Origin: Burkholderiales bacterium | Lineage (GTDB): Bacteria > Pseudomonadota > Gammaproteobacteria > Burkholderiales > Burkholderiaceae_C | Length of the DNA stretch: 50,387 nucleotides | Reading direction: 5' to 3' | Assembly: GCA_025350145.1 (NCBI GenBank) | Contig: JANXYH010000037.1 | Coordinates: 1-50,387 of the forward strand | Shown: positions 17,080 through 24,331 of the stretch, piece after piece | Layout: the number at the start of each line of letters is the position of its first letter | Numbering within the stretch: position 1 is the first letter of the stretch | The notes under the pieces: generated by a model | What the model was told of the DNA's origin: nothing | Databases searched by the model: none | What the model saw: the letters and a program-made list of their open reading frames with translations, nothing else | Made by a program: the position numbers and the translations under genes

Positions 17080-18671
17080 TTGGCCTGCGTCGCCTTGCGC
17101 TGGCTGCGCTTGGCAAAGTTGGCGCGGTCACGGCTGGTGTCGAAGTCGCCGTTGTCTTCGCCGGGATTGATGCCGAGGTAGCGCAACATCTCGCGCACCG
17201 GGCTGTCGCCGGGCGAGGCCGGGTTGACATCCTCGGGGTAGCAATTGCCCTGGTAGATCTGGTGCACCGGCAGCCAGGCCTGGCTGAGTTTCTCGGGCTC
17301 GTCGCCGAAGATTTCCTGGCAGTGGCTGGAGCAGAAATGGTATTGCTGGCCACGCCAGTCGGTCTGGCGAAAGCAGATGCGGGTGGCGTCGCCGGGCTCA
17401 GTGAAGAGCATCGGCACCTGGCAGACCTGGCACAGCATCGGCAGAAACTGGTTGAACCAGCGGCCCTGCGCCGGATCGTCCTTCTCCGCCTCGGTCTGGG
17501 GCGGTTGGTGCTCGGCGTGTCGCTGCCAATGGGCGAAGCGGGCCCGGTAGTGCTGGTCGAAGCTGTCGGGGTACTTGCCGGCCAGCCAGGCCTGCTCGTC
17601 GGCACTGGGCAGCCAGGTGTGGAAGGCCGCCGCGTGGCCGTATTGGTAGAAGGTGGACCAGGCCTGGTGGCTGATGTGGTCCTTGCCCTCGCAGGCGTCG
17701 GCCCAGCCCTTGGGCAAACGGATGCCATAGCGCGCCAGATCGGCAAAGAGGGCGCCGCCGCTGGCCTCGGCGTACATCTCCCAGGCCTCCTTCCAGCTCA
17801 TCACGCGTTTGGGCAGCATGTAGTCCTGCATCATCGCCACCAGGGTCAGCAGGCGGTAGCCACGCCAGAACCATTTGTCGATCCAGCGCTGCACGATGGG
17901 CACGTTGACCGGGTCCTGCTCCAGCATGAACTTGATGCACTCTATGCCCAGGGTCATGTGCCGGGATTCGTCGGACTGTGCGGAGAAGCCAAAGGTGACG
18001 GTGGACAGGTCGCCGTTGTGCGCCGCGCCGCTCATGAAGGGCACGAACAGCAGGTTCGTCAGCACGTATTCGAACGAGAAACTGACCGCCGTCAGGAACT
18101 CGAATGGCCCGGCCGAATAGGCGTCTTCGAAGAAGCTCTTGGGGACCGAGCAGTACCAGAGGTTGTCAAACCAGTGGTTGTTGCTGTGCAGGCCGTTGAA
18201 GTATTTGTTGTAGTGGCTCAGGGCATGGGTTTCGGTCTGGAAGTGGCGCAACTCGTCGACCGCCTGCATCTGCGCCGCGACCCGGGCGCCCGCGCCGCTG
18301 AACTGGCGGCCGACATGGGCAAAGCCGCGGTGGGCGTAGTACTCCAGCGGCGTCACGCCCTGCAGGAACAGCTTGAGCGCGTTGACATAGCGGGCGTCGG
18401 TCACGCCCAAATCGCCATGGTTCTGGGCGAAGGCGTCGATCACGGCGTAGAGCTTGCGGTCCTTCTCGGACTGGTACTTCCAGTAGGCGTCCATGGTCAG
18501 ACGGAACGGGTCTTCCCACTTGTCCCAGTCGTGGATCACGATGCCCTCGAAGCGGTCCATGGGAAACACCTTGTCCATCGGCTGGTAGCTGGTTTCCCAG
18601 TGCAGGCCGCGGGTGTTGGCGGCGTAGCGGTCCTTGAGGCCGAGTTTTTTCTTAACGACGCGTGTGTCCAT
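17076..18671 (-). CDS. dmpN: Phenol hydroxylase large (alpha) subunit P3, catalytic copy
   Basis: A 531-residue diiron monooxygenase alpha subunit that hydroxylates phenol to catechol. All six expected iron ligands are present: Glu110 (TPLEY), Glu140 and His143 (DELRH), Glu201 (FSFEY), Glu235 and His238 (DESRH). The spacing 30/61/34 agrees with the family. A zinc site is formed by Cys414, Cys417, Cys447 and Cys451. The ATG at 18671 lies inside the end of the upstream livF-type gene (20-base overlap), so translation may be coupled to the transporter genes. The order dmpN-O-P is canonical, but dmpKLM lie about 7.3 kb upstream, beyond the transporter and the second N/O pair. Confidence 0.96.
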   Translation of the reverse strand: MDTRVVKKKLGLKDRYAANTRGLHWETSYQPMDKVFPMDRFEGIVIHDWDKWEDPFRLTMDAYWKYQSEKDRKLYAVIDAFAQNHGDLGVTDARYVNALKLFLQGVTPLEYYAHRGFAHVGRQFSGAGARVAAQMQAVDELRHFQTETHALSHYNKYFNGLHSNNHWFDNLWYCSVPKSFFEDAYSAGPFEFLTAVSFSFEYVLTNLLFVPFMSGAAHNGDLSTVTFGFSAQSDESRHMTLGIECIKFMLEQDPVNVPIVQRWIDKWFWRGYRLLTLVAMMQDYMLPKRVMSWKEAWEMYAEASGGALFADLARYGIRLPKGWADACEGKDHISHQAWSTFYQYGHAAAFHTWLPSADEQAWLAGKYPDSFDQHYRARFAHWQRHAEHQPPQTEAEKDDPAQGRWFNQFLPMLCQVCQVPMLFTEPGDATRICFRQTDWRGQQYHFCSSHCQEIFGDEPEKLSQAWLPVHQIYQGNCYPEDVNPASPGDSPVREMLRYLGINPGEDNGDFDTSRDRANFAKRSQRKATQAK

Positions 18672-19431
18672 GGGGAGTCCTAGGGTTGCCCAGGCCGACC
18701 GCCTCGCGGTCATTGACCGGGAAGTAGGCGCGGTGGAGTATGTCCGGGTCGGCGCGCAGCTTGGCCGGGTCGCCGTCGTACGAGACCCGGCCGCGCGACA
18801 TCACCACCGCGTTGTCGGCCAGGGCCAGTGCCAGGTGGGTGAACTGCTCGATCAGCAGCACCCCGATGCCGCTGGCGGCGATGCTGCGGATCACCGGCAC
18901 CAGCCGGGCCACGATCAGCGGCGCCAGGCCGAACGAGAGCTCGTCTATGACCAGGAACTTCGGCCGCACGACCATCGCCTGGGCCAGCGCGACCATCTGC
19001 TGCTGGCCGCCGGAGAGGTCGCCCGCACGCTGCCCCAAGCGGTCCTTGAGTTCGGGGAACAGCGCCAGCGTGCGCTCCAGCGCCGCCGCCAGTTCGCCCC
19101 GGCGCAGGTCGCCGCCGGCCACCGCCAGGTTCTCGCGCACGCTCATGTCGCGCAGCACCTGGTGGCCCTCGGGCACGGTGGCGATGCCGCGGCGGCGGAT
19201 GTCTTCGGTGTCCAGGCCGGCCAGGTCGACGCCGTCCAGCCAGACCTCGCCGAAGGCAGGCGCGATCACCCCGGCGATGCCCATCACGGTGCTGGTCTTG
19301 CCGGCGCCATTGGCGCCCATCAAGGCGGTGACCTTGGCCGCCGGGATGTGCAGCTCGATGGCGTGCACCACCGCCTTGGTGCCGCGCACCATCACCAGGT
19401 TGCTGATCTGCAGGGCGCCGGTGGCCGTCAC
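18652..19431 (-). CDS. livF: Liv-type ABC ATPase (LivF family) embedded in the phenol operon
   Basis: A 259-residue ATPase with Walker A GANGAGKTS, signature LSGGQQQMVALAQA, Walker B FLVIDELSFGLAP and the switch LLIEQFTHLA. Walker B has Glu-Leu where most relatives have Glu-Pro, but the catalytic glutamate is present. The start overlaps the livG-type stop by four bases (ATGA), and its last 20 bases overlap the start of dmpN, a direct physical link between the transporter genes and the hydroxylase genes. It is about 20 residues longer at the C-terminus than usual, probably because the gene was trimmed or fused at this junction. Confidence 0.88.
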   Translation of the reverse strand: MTATGALQISNLVMVRGTKAVVHAIELHIPAAKVTALMGANGAGKTSTVMGIAGVIAPAFGEVWLDGVDLAGLDTEDIRRRGIATVPEGHQVLRDMSVRENLAVAGGDLRRGELAAALERTLALFPELKDRLGQRAGDLSGGQQQMVALAQAMVVRPKFLVIDELSFGLAPLIVARLVPVIRSIAASGIGVLLIEQFTHLALALADNAVVMSRGRVSYDGDPAKLRADPDILHRAYFPVNDREAVGLGNPRTPHGHTRR

Positions 19432-20156
19432 AGCGACTCCGCATGGTCGAAGTCGCCGAGGTAGGCGCGCCGCACCTCGGGCTTGTTCAGCACCGCCTCG
19501 GTCGGCCCCAGCGCCAGCAGCTTGCCGAAGTCCAGCACCATGGTCTCGTTGCAGACCGCCGCGATCAGCGCCACATCGTGGTCGACCAAAAACACCTGCG
19601 CGCCGCAGAAGGTGGGAATGGCCCGGATCACGCGCTGCAAATGGCTGGTCTCGGACTCGGACATGCCGGCACCGGGCTCGTCAAGCATCACCAGCCTGGG
19701 CTTGCCGAGCACGGTCTTGGCGATCTCGGCCAGATGCCGTTCCTCGGTCGAGAGCTTGCTGCCGCGCCGGTCCAGCCGGTGGCCCAGGCCGACGAAGCCG
19801 ATTGCCTGCGTCACCGCGTTGCGCCGCGCCTGCCGGCTGTCGAAGGCGATGTGGTCGGCGGCGGCCTGGACGTTCTCCTGCAGGCTCAGGTCATCGGCGA
19901 TCTGGTCGGTCTGGAAGCTGCGGCGCAAGCCCATGTCGGTGCGCGCGTGCGGCGCCACGCCGGTCACGCGCCGGCCGTCGACGCTGACGCTGCCCTGCAC
20001 CGGCACGACAAACCCAGACAGCACATTGAGCAAGGTGGTCTTGCCCGCGCCGTTGGGGCCGATCAGGCCGACGATGGGCTTGGTCAGTTTGACGCTCAGG
20101 CCGTCGATGGGCTTGACGCCGCCAAACTGCACACTGAGCTCGTGGATGTCAATCAT
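19428..20156 (-). CDS. livG: Liv-type ABC ATPase (LivG family) with atypical signature motif
   Basis: A 242-residue ATPase starting at ATG 20156. Walker A GPNGAGKTT, Walker B LVMLDEPGAGM and the switch FLVDHDVALI are intact. The signature region reads KLSTEERHLAEIAKTV instead of the usual LPYGQQR or LSGGQ form, so the two glycines of the consensus are missing. Some LivG-type proteins vary here, and activity cannot be excluded. The gene overlaps the livF-type gene by four bases. Confidence 0.87.
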   Translation of the reverse strand: MIDIHELSVQFGGVKPIDGLSVKLTKPIVGLIGPNGAGKTTLLNVLSGFVVPVQGSVSVDGRRVTGVAPHARTDMGLRRSFQTDQIADDLSLQENVQAAADHIAFDSRQARRNAVTQAIGFVGLGHRLDRRGSKLSTEERHLAEIAKTVLGKPRLVMLDEPGAGMSESETSHLQRVIRAIPTFCGAQVFLVDHDVALIAAVCNETMVLDFGKLLALGPTEAVLNKPEVRRAYLGDFDHAESL

Positions 20157-20169
20157 GCTCGGGTCCGCA

Positions 20170-21648
20170 TCAACGGTAGGCCGCCTGGGGCTTGGGCCAG
20201 CGCCGGTCGATGCGCTCGCGCAGCGGCAGCACCTGCGGGTACAGCGCCCACTCCAGCACCACCTTGGCGGCGATCGCGCCCCAGACCACGCCCAGCGCCA
20301 GCCAGAACGGCAGCTCGAACACGCCCCAGACGATCCAGCCGACAAACAGGCCGATGAACAGCACGTTGAGGCAGCGCTTGAGCAAGCGGTGGTCGGCCAG
20401 CCAGCCGTGCGCCTCGACCCAGCGCGCCAGCGCCAGCGAGGCCCGGCCTTCCAGCGCCTCGGCGGCGTCCTGCACGCCCTTGCCGAAGAAGCCCAGCAGC
20501 AGCCAGCACACGCCCGGAATCGCCTGGCGAAACAGCAGCGCGATCAGGGCGAGGAAGAACACCCCGGCAAAGCCTGCGGCGCCGCTGGCCGTGCTCAGCG
20601 CCCCGGCCAGGCCGGCGATCAGCAGCCAACTGATGCTGCCCTCGATGATGCGGCTGACCCGCACCAGGCTGTAGAAGTCGGCGAGCTGACCTGCCAGCCC
20701 GGTGCGGCCCTGGATCAGCGACAGCAGCAGGGCAAAGCCGTAGAACGCATTGGCCAGGTTGCCGTCCACGCCATGGTCGTTGAGCAGGGCCGGCAAGGCG
20801 CGCATCAGCAGCGCGCCGAACACCGCACCCATCCAGTGGTAAGCGCCGCCGACGATGGTCAGGGCGTAGAGCAGGATCGATTGGCTGACCGGAAAGCCGG
20901 TGTAGTCGAGCTGGCCGTTCAAGCCCGCCAGCAGGCCGCCGCCCAGACCGGCCAGGCCGCCGCCCAGGGTGAAGGCCCAGGCCTTGTAGCGCAGCACGCT
21001 GACGCCGGCCGCGATGGCCGCAGCCTCGCTCTTGCGGATCAGCGCCCAGGCCCGCCCGGGCATGCTGGCGCGGTGCCATTCGATCAGCGCCATGCCGGCC
21101 GCCAGCCAGACCATGGTGTAGCGGAAATAGGCGCCGTCGCTGCGCGCCAGCCAGGGCCGCTGCACCGCCTTGCGCACGCCGTCAGCGACCCGCCCGGCCC
21201 AGCCGCTGCCGCCGTCGGGAAAGCCAACCACGTTGACCGCGACCTGGAACGCCGAGGCGATCATCAGCGTCAGCAGCGCCAGGTACAGGCCGCGCATGCG
21301 CAAGGCCGGCAGGCCCAGTACCAGCCCGAACAGCCCGGCCACCAGGGCGCCGAACACCAGCCCAAATTCGAACGGCAGGCCCAGCCCGTGCAGCAAACGC
21401 AGGCTGGCCCAGCCGCCCACGCCGGCCAGCGCAAACTGCGCCAGCGAGACCATGCCCAGTTGGCCGTACAGCAGCGCCACCGTGCCGCACAGCAGCACCA
21501 GGCAGGCGGCGCTGGTCATGGTGTTGAGCCAGTACGCCGACAGCAGCCACGGCCCGAGCAGGGCGACCAGGCCGAAGGTGATGAGCATGGGCGCGATCCG
21601 CCGCAGCGGCCTGCGCGGCGGGGTGTCGGGCTTGTCCTTGATCGCCAT
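20170..21648 (-). CDS. livM: Liv-type ABC permease (LivM family) with long C-terminal extension
   Basis: A 492-residue inner-membrane protein starting at ATG 21648. The first 330 or so residues are a LivM permease (YGQLGMVSLAQFALAGVGGWASL, then GGGLAGLGGGLLAGL and the TIVGGAYHWMGAVFGALL region). The remaining 150 to 160 residues are an additional hydrophobic part with two or three further predicted helices (FAGVFFLALIALLF, NVLFIGLFVGWIVWGVF) and a basic tail. Ordinary LivM proteins end soon after the first part. The function of the extension is unknown. Confidence 0.87.
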   Translation of the reverse strand: MAIKDKPDTPPRRPLRRIAPMLITFGLVALLGPWLLSAYWLNTMTSAACLVLLCGTVALLYGQLGMVSLAQFALAGVGGWASLRLLHGLGLPFEFGLVFGALVAGLFGLVLGLPALRMRGLYLALLTLMIASAFQVAVNVVGFPDGGSGWAGRVADGVRKAVQRPWLARSDGAYFRYTMVWLAAGMALIEWHRASMPGRAWALIRKSEAAAIAAGVSVLRYKAWAFTLGGGLAGLGGGLLAGLNGQLDYTGFPVSQSILLYALTIVGGAYHWMGAVFGALLMRALPALLNDHGVDGNLANAFYGFALLLSLIQGRTGLAGQLADFYSLVRVSRIIEGSISWLLIAGLAGALSTASGAAGFAGVFFLALIALLFRQAIPGVCWLLLGFFGKGVQDAAEALEGRASLALARWVEAHGWLADHRLLKRCLNVLFIGLFVGWIVWGVFELPFWLALGVVWGAIAAKVVLEWALYPQVLPLRERIDRRWPKPQAAYR

Positions 21649-21671
21649 GGTGGGTGGACTGGAGCTGCGGC

Positions 21672-22565
21672 CTATTCGTCGTGGCTGTTGTCGCGCGTCA
21701 GGCCAATGCCGCCGCGCTGCTGCCACAACACCGCCAGGATCGCGACCACGAAGGCGGTGGCCGAGCTGTAGCGCTGAACATGCGGCTGGACCGTGGCCAG
21801 CGCCTCGATCACGCCGATCACCAGCCCGCCGGCCACCGTTGCCGGCAGCGAGTTCAAACGCCCGACCAGGGCCGAGGCCATCATCGGGATCACCAGAAAG
21901 GTCAGCACGGTCGGGTTGAGCCGGACCATGTTGCCCAGGAACAGCCCGCTGACCCCGGCCAGCACGCCGGCCAGTGTCCAGGCCCAGGTATCGACCCGCT
22001 TGACGCGCACGCCCACCAGGGCGCTGAGCACCCGGTTGCTTTGCAGCGCGCGCATGCGCAGCCCCAGCGGGGTCTTGGCCAGCAGCCAGACCAGGCCCAG
22101 GGTGGCGGCGCTGGCAAACACCAGGGCCGCGATCCGGGTGTGGCCGATCAGGCGCTGGCCGTTGAAATCAAAGCCGCCACCGTCGGTCGGCAGGACCAGG
22201 CGGCGTGGCGTGTCGCCCCAGTACCACTGGGCAAAACCCATGATCATGAGGGCAAAGCCGAGCGTGGCCATGGCCCGCACAGTGCGGTCCTGGTGGGTCA
22301 GCGAGGGCGCGATGTAGCGGCCGTACGACCAGGACAGCAGGGTCGCGCTGGCGATCCCGGCGGCGATGCCCCAGCCGTCGGCATAGTCCAGGTCCAGCAC
22401 CTGCCAGCAGACCATCGCTGACAGGCCGCCAAGCGCGCCGTAGGCGAAGTTGACCACGCCACTGGCGCGGTACAGCACCACCAGGCCGACGCCCGAGAGT
22501 GCGTAGACCGCGCCCACGCTCAGGCCGGCGATCAACACCGGCAAGCTCAGCAACAGCGCGTCCAT
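21672..22565 (-). CDS. livH: Liv-type ABC permease (LivH family)
   Basis: A 297-residue inner-membrane permease starting at ATG 22565. Diagnostic stretches are IAGLSVGAVYALSGVGLVVLY, ASGVVNFAYGALGGL, and LVGRLNSLPATVAGGLVIGVIEAL. It is the normal length for LivH and lies 35 bases after the receptor gene. It pairs with the LivM-type protein to form the channel of the transporter embedded in the phenol operon. Confidence 0.9.
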   Translation of the reverse strand: MDALLLSLPVLIAGLSVGAVYALSGVGLVVLYRASGVVNFAYGALGGLSAMVCWQVLDLDYADGWGIAAGIASATLLSWSYGRYIAPSLTHQDRTVRAMATLGFALMIMGFAQWYWGDTPRRLVLPTDGGGFDFNGQRLIGHTRIAALVFASAATLGLVWLLAKTPLGLRMRALQSNRVLSALVGVRVKRVDTWAWTLAGVLAGVSGLFLGNMVRLNPTVLTFLVIPMMASALVGRLNSLPATVAGGLVIGVIEALATVQPHVQRYSSATAFVVAILAVLWQQRGGIGLTRDNSHDE

Positions 22566-22600
22566 GGCGTCGGCGGACCCGGCTCTGCGGTGCTGCCCGG

Positions 22601-23857
22601 TCAGTTGACCAGGCCGCCCTTGGCTTCCAGCGCCAGCACGTCGGCCAGCTCGTCGTCCTTGGAGCGGTAGCACTGCGTCACGGTCTTGAAGCCGCCGGCC
22701 ACCAGGTCGGCCGCGCGGCCTTCGTGGTTGGGCTGGTGGCGCTCGCCGGCGCCAAAGTACCAGGGCGCGCAGAGCATGTCGGTGCGGAAGTTCTTGATCC
22801 CGGTGAAGGCCTCGTAGGCCGCCTTGCGGTCGATGTTGCCCTTGACCTTGAGCAGCGCGTCGGTGGCCGCACGCGCAGCCAAGTGGCCGGCCTGCGAGAA
22901 GCTGTCGCGCGGATCCTTCTTGTCGCCGTACTTGTCCATCACCGCTTTCCAGTTCTTCATGTCCGGCGTGTCCGCGTCCATGGGCTGCAGCTCCATGTGG
23001 ATGTAGAGCTTGCCGGCCCAGTACTTGCCCACGGCCTTGGGCATGTCAGCGTGGTAGGCGCTGGTCGGCAGGCCCCACTTCATGCTTTTGCCCAGGTCCT
23101 GCTGCTCGGCGGCGGTCAGGATCGGCAGCATCATGCCGCGCGCCATCCCCAGCACCACGCCCTCGCCCTTGGCGGCCGCGATCTGCAGGGCGATGGCGTT
23201 GCCGTCCAACTGGCCCGGATCGAAGATCACCGTTTTGACCGGGATGCCGGCCTTTTTGCCGTAGGCCTCGGTGCCGCCGCAGATCCACTCGCCAAAGCCC
23301 GGGATGCCGGGGGCCACGCAGGTCAGGCTCTTGAGCTTGTAGGTCTCGGCGATGTGCTGGGCCGCACCGACGGTCGACTGGCGCGGACCGGCGTTGAAGG
23401 TGGCGTAGTTCTTGCCAAAGAAGCAGGCCTTGGGCACGCCCACGCCGCCGATCACGGCCACGCCCTCGGTCTCGTAGAGCTTGTTGTTGACGCCGCACTC
23501 GACGAAGCTGGACGAGCCGACCATGCCGACCACCTTGGTGTCCTTGACCAGCTTGCTGGCCGCCTGGCCGGCGACTTCTGGGTTCCAGGTGTCGTCCTGG
23601 ATGGTGTAGGCCACTGGTCGGCCGTTGATGCCGCCGTTGGCGTTGACGCACTTGAAATAGGCATCGGCGGCACGGGCCGACGACGAAAAGTCCTCCGGCC
23701 CGGTTTTGCCGACGATCGCGCCGATCTGGATTGGCTCGCCGCTGGCTTTCTTGCCGTTGCTCAGGCCGCATTTGTCCTGGGCTTGCGCACCGAACGCCGT
23801 CAAACCCAGCGCCATGGCCGCCGCGCCGCTGATCTTGCCAATCTTCAAATGTCTCAT
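22601..23857 (-). CDS. Liv-type ABC substrate-binding protein embedded in the phenol operon
   Basis: A 418-residue periplasmic receptor. The ATG at 23857 is chosen because GGAGA stands about ten bases upstream and a good Sec leader follows (basic MRHLKIGK, hydrophobic GAAAMALGLTAFG, cleavage after AQA). The mature part is Peripla_BP_6-like (GAIVGKTGPEDFSSS, VVGMVGSSSFVECG). It is unusually rich in cysteine for a receptor, with about eight scattered through both lobes, which suggests disulfides. Its place inside the phenol operon suggests an aromatic or otherwise pathway-related ligand, but this is inference from position only. Confidence 0.88.
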   Translation of the reverse strand: MRHLKIGKISGAAAMALGLTAFGAQAQDKCGLSNGKKASGEPIQIGAIVGKTGPEDFSSSARAADAYFKCVNANGGINGRPVAYTIQDDTWNPEVAGQAASKLVKDTKVVGMVGSSSFVECGVNNKLYETEGVAVIGGVGVPKACFFGKNYATFNAGPRQSTVGAAQHIAETYKLKSLTCVAPGIPGFGEWICGGTEAYGKKAGIPVKTVIFDPGQLDGNAIALQIAAAKGEGVVLGMARGMMLPILTAAEQQDLGKSMKWGLPTSAYHADMPKAVGKYWAGKLYIHMELQPMDADTPDMKNWKAVMDKYGDKKDPRDSFSQAGHLAARAATDALLKVKGNIDRKAAYEAFTGIKNFRTDMLCAPWYFGAGERHQPNHEGRAADLVAGGFKTVTQCYRSKDDELADVLALEAKGGLVN

Positions 23858-23875
23858 GTGGGATGTCTCCGTGGC

Positions 23876-23896
23876 GGCGCGTAGGGTAGACGCGCC
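23876..23896 (-). promoter_or_regulatory. Perfect hairpin in the leader of the embedded transporter genes
   Basis: GGCGCGT and ACGCGCC form a perfect seven-base inverted repeat around a seven-base loop, ending 18 bases before the receptor ATG at 23857. No run of T follows, so it is not a typical terminator. It could be an operator or a leader hairpin. A TTGACT reading on the minus strand (23899-23904) might be a -35 box, but I see no convincing -10 box. The 144-base gap that holds it is the longest within the operon. Confidence 0.4.
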
Positions 23897-24001
23897 AAAG
23901 TCAATGGTGTGAACCGTCGCGGCCCGAGCACGTTGAAAACCGCCGGCAGAGCGGGCCAAACAATCCTGCCAACGGGTAAATCGAATGAAACCATTGCGAT
24001 C

Positions 24002-24331
24002 TCAGCCACAGCTTCCACGCACGCCCTCCAGGCCAGGTGTTCTGAACCTCAGGAGCGCTCCTTCGGGTATGGCATGTTGGGCCAAGGTCAAGTCGGCGCG
24101 GGGGCTGAACATCTGGTCGCCGCAAAACCACTGGACTTTGCGCCAATCGATTCTGCAAAAATCCGGGTGGCTGCCATAGAGCTTGGGCAAGACGGTCGTG
24201 CGCAGATCGCTGAAGGTCGCGTCAACAACCGCCACAGAGGTGCGCAAGGGGGCGCTGAAGAGCATGTGCTCGTCCCAGCAGAGGTACAGCCCGGCAGCGT
24301 TCTCGGGGCGCTTGATGGTGGGCGCCGTCAT
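24002..24331 (-). CDS. Second DmpO-like protein, partner of the DmpN-like pseudo-hydroxylase
   Basis: A 109-residue relative of phenol hydroxylase P4. It keeps the landmark stretches YLCWDEHMLFSAP, LPKLYGSHPDF and IDWRKVQWF, but lacks about 25 N-terminal residues of the other copy and differs strongly elsewhere. The start overlaps the stop of the DmpN-like gene as ATGA, the same overlap seen between the canonical dmpN and dmpO, so the pair was probably duplicated together and kept as a unit. No frameshift or stop interrupts it. Confidence 0.85.
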   Translation of the reverse strand: MTAPTIKRPENAAGLYLCWDEHMLFSAPLRTSVAVVDATFSDLRTTVLPKLYGSHPDFCRIDWRKVQWFCGDQMFSPRADLTLAQHAIPEGALLRFRTPGLEGVRGSCG

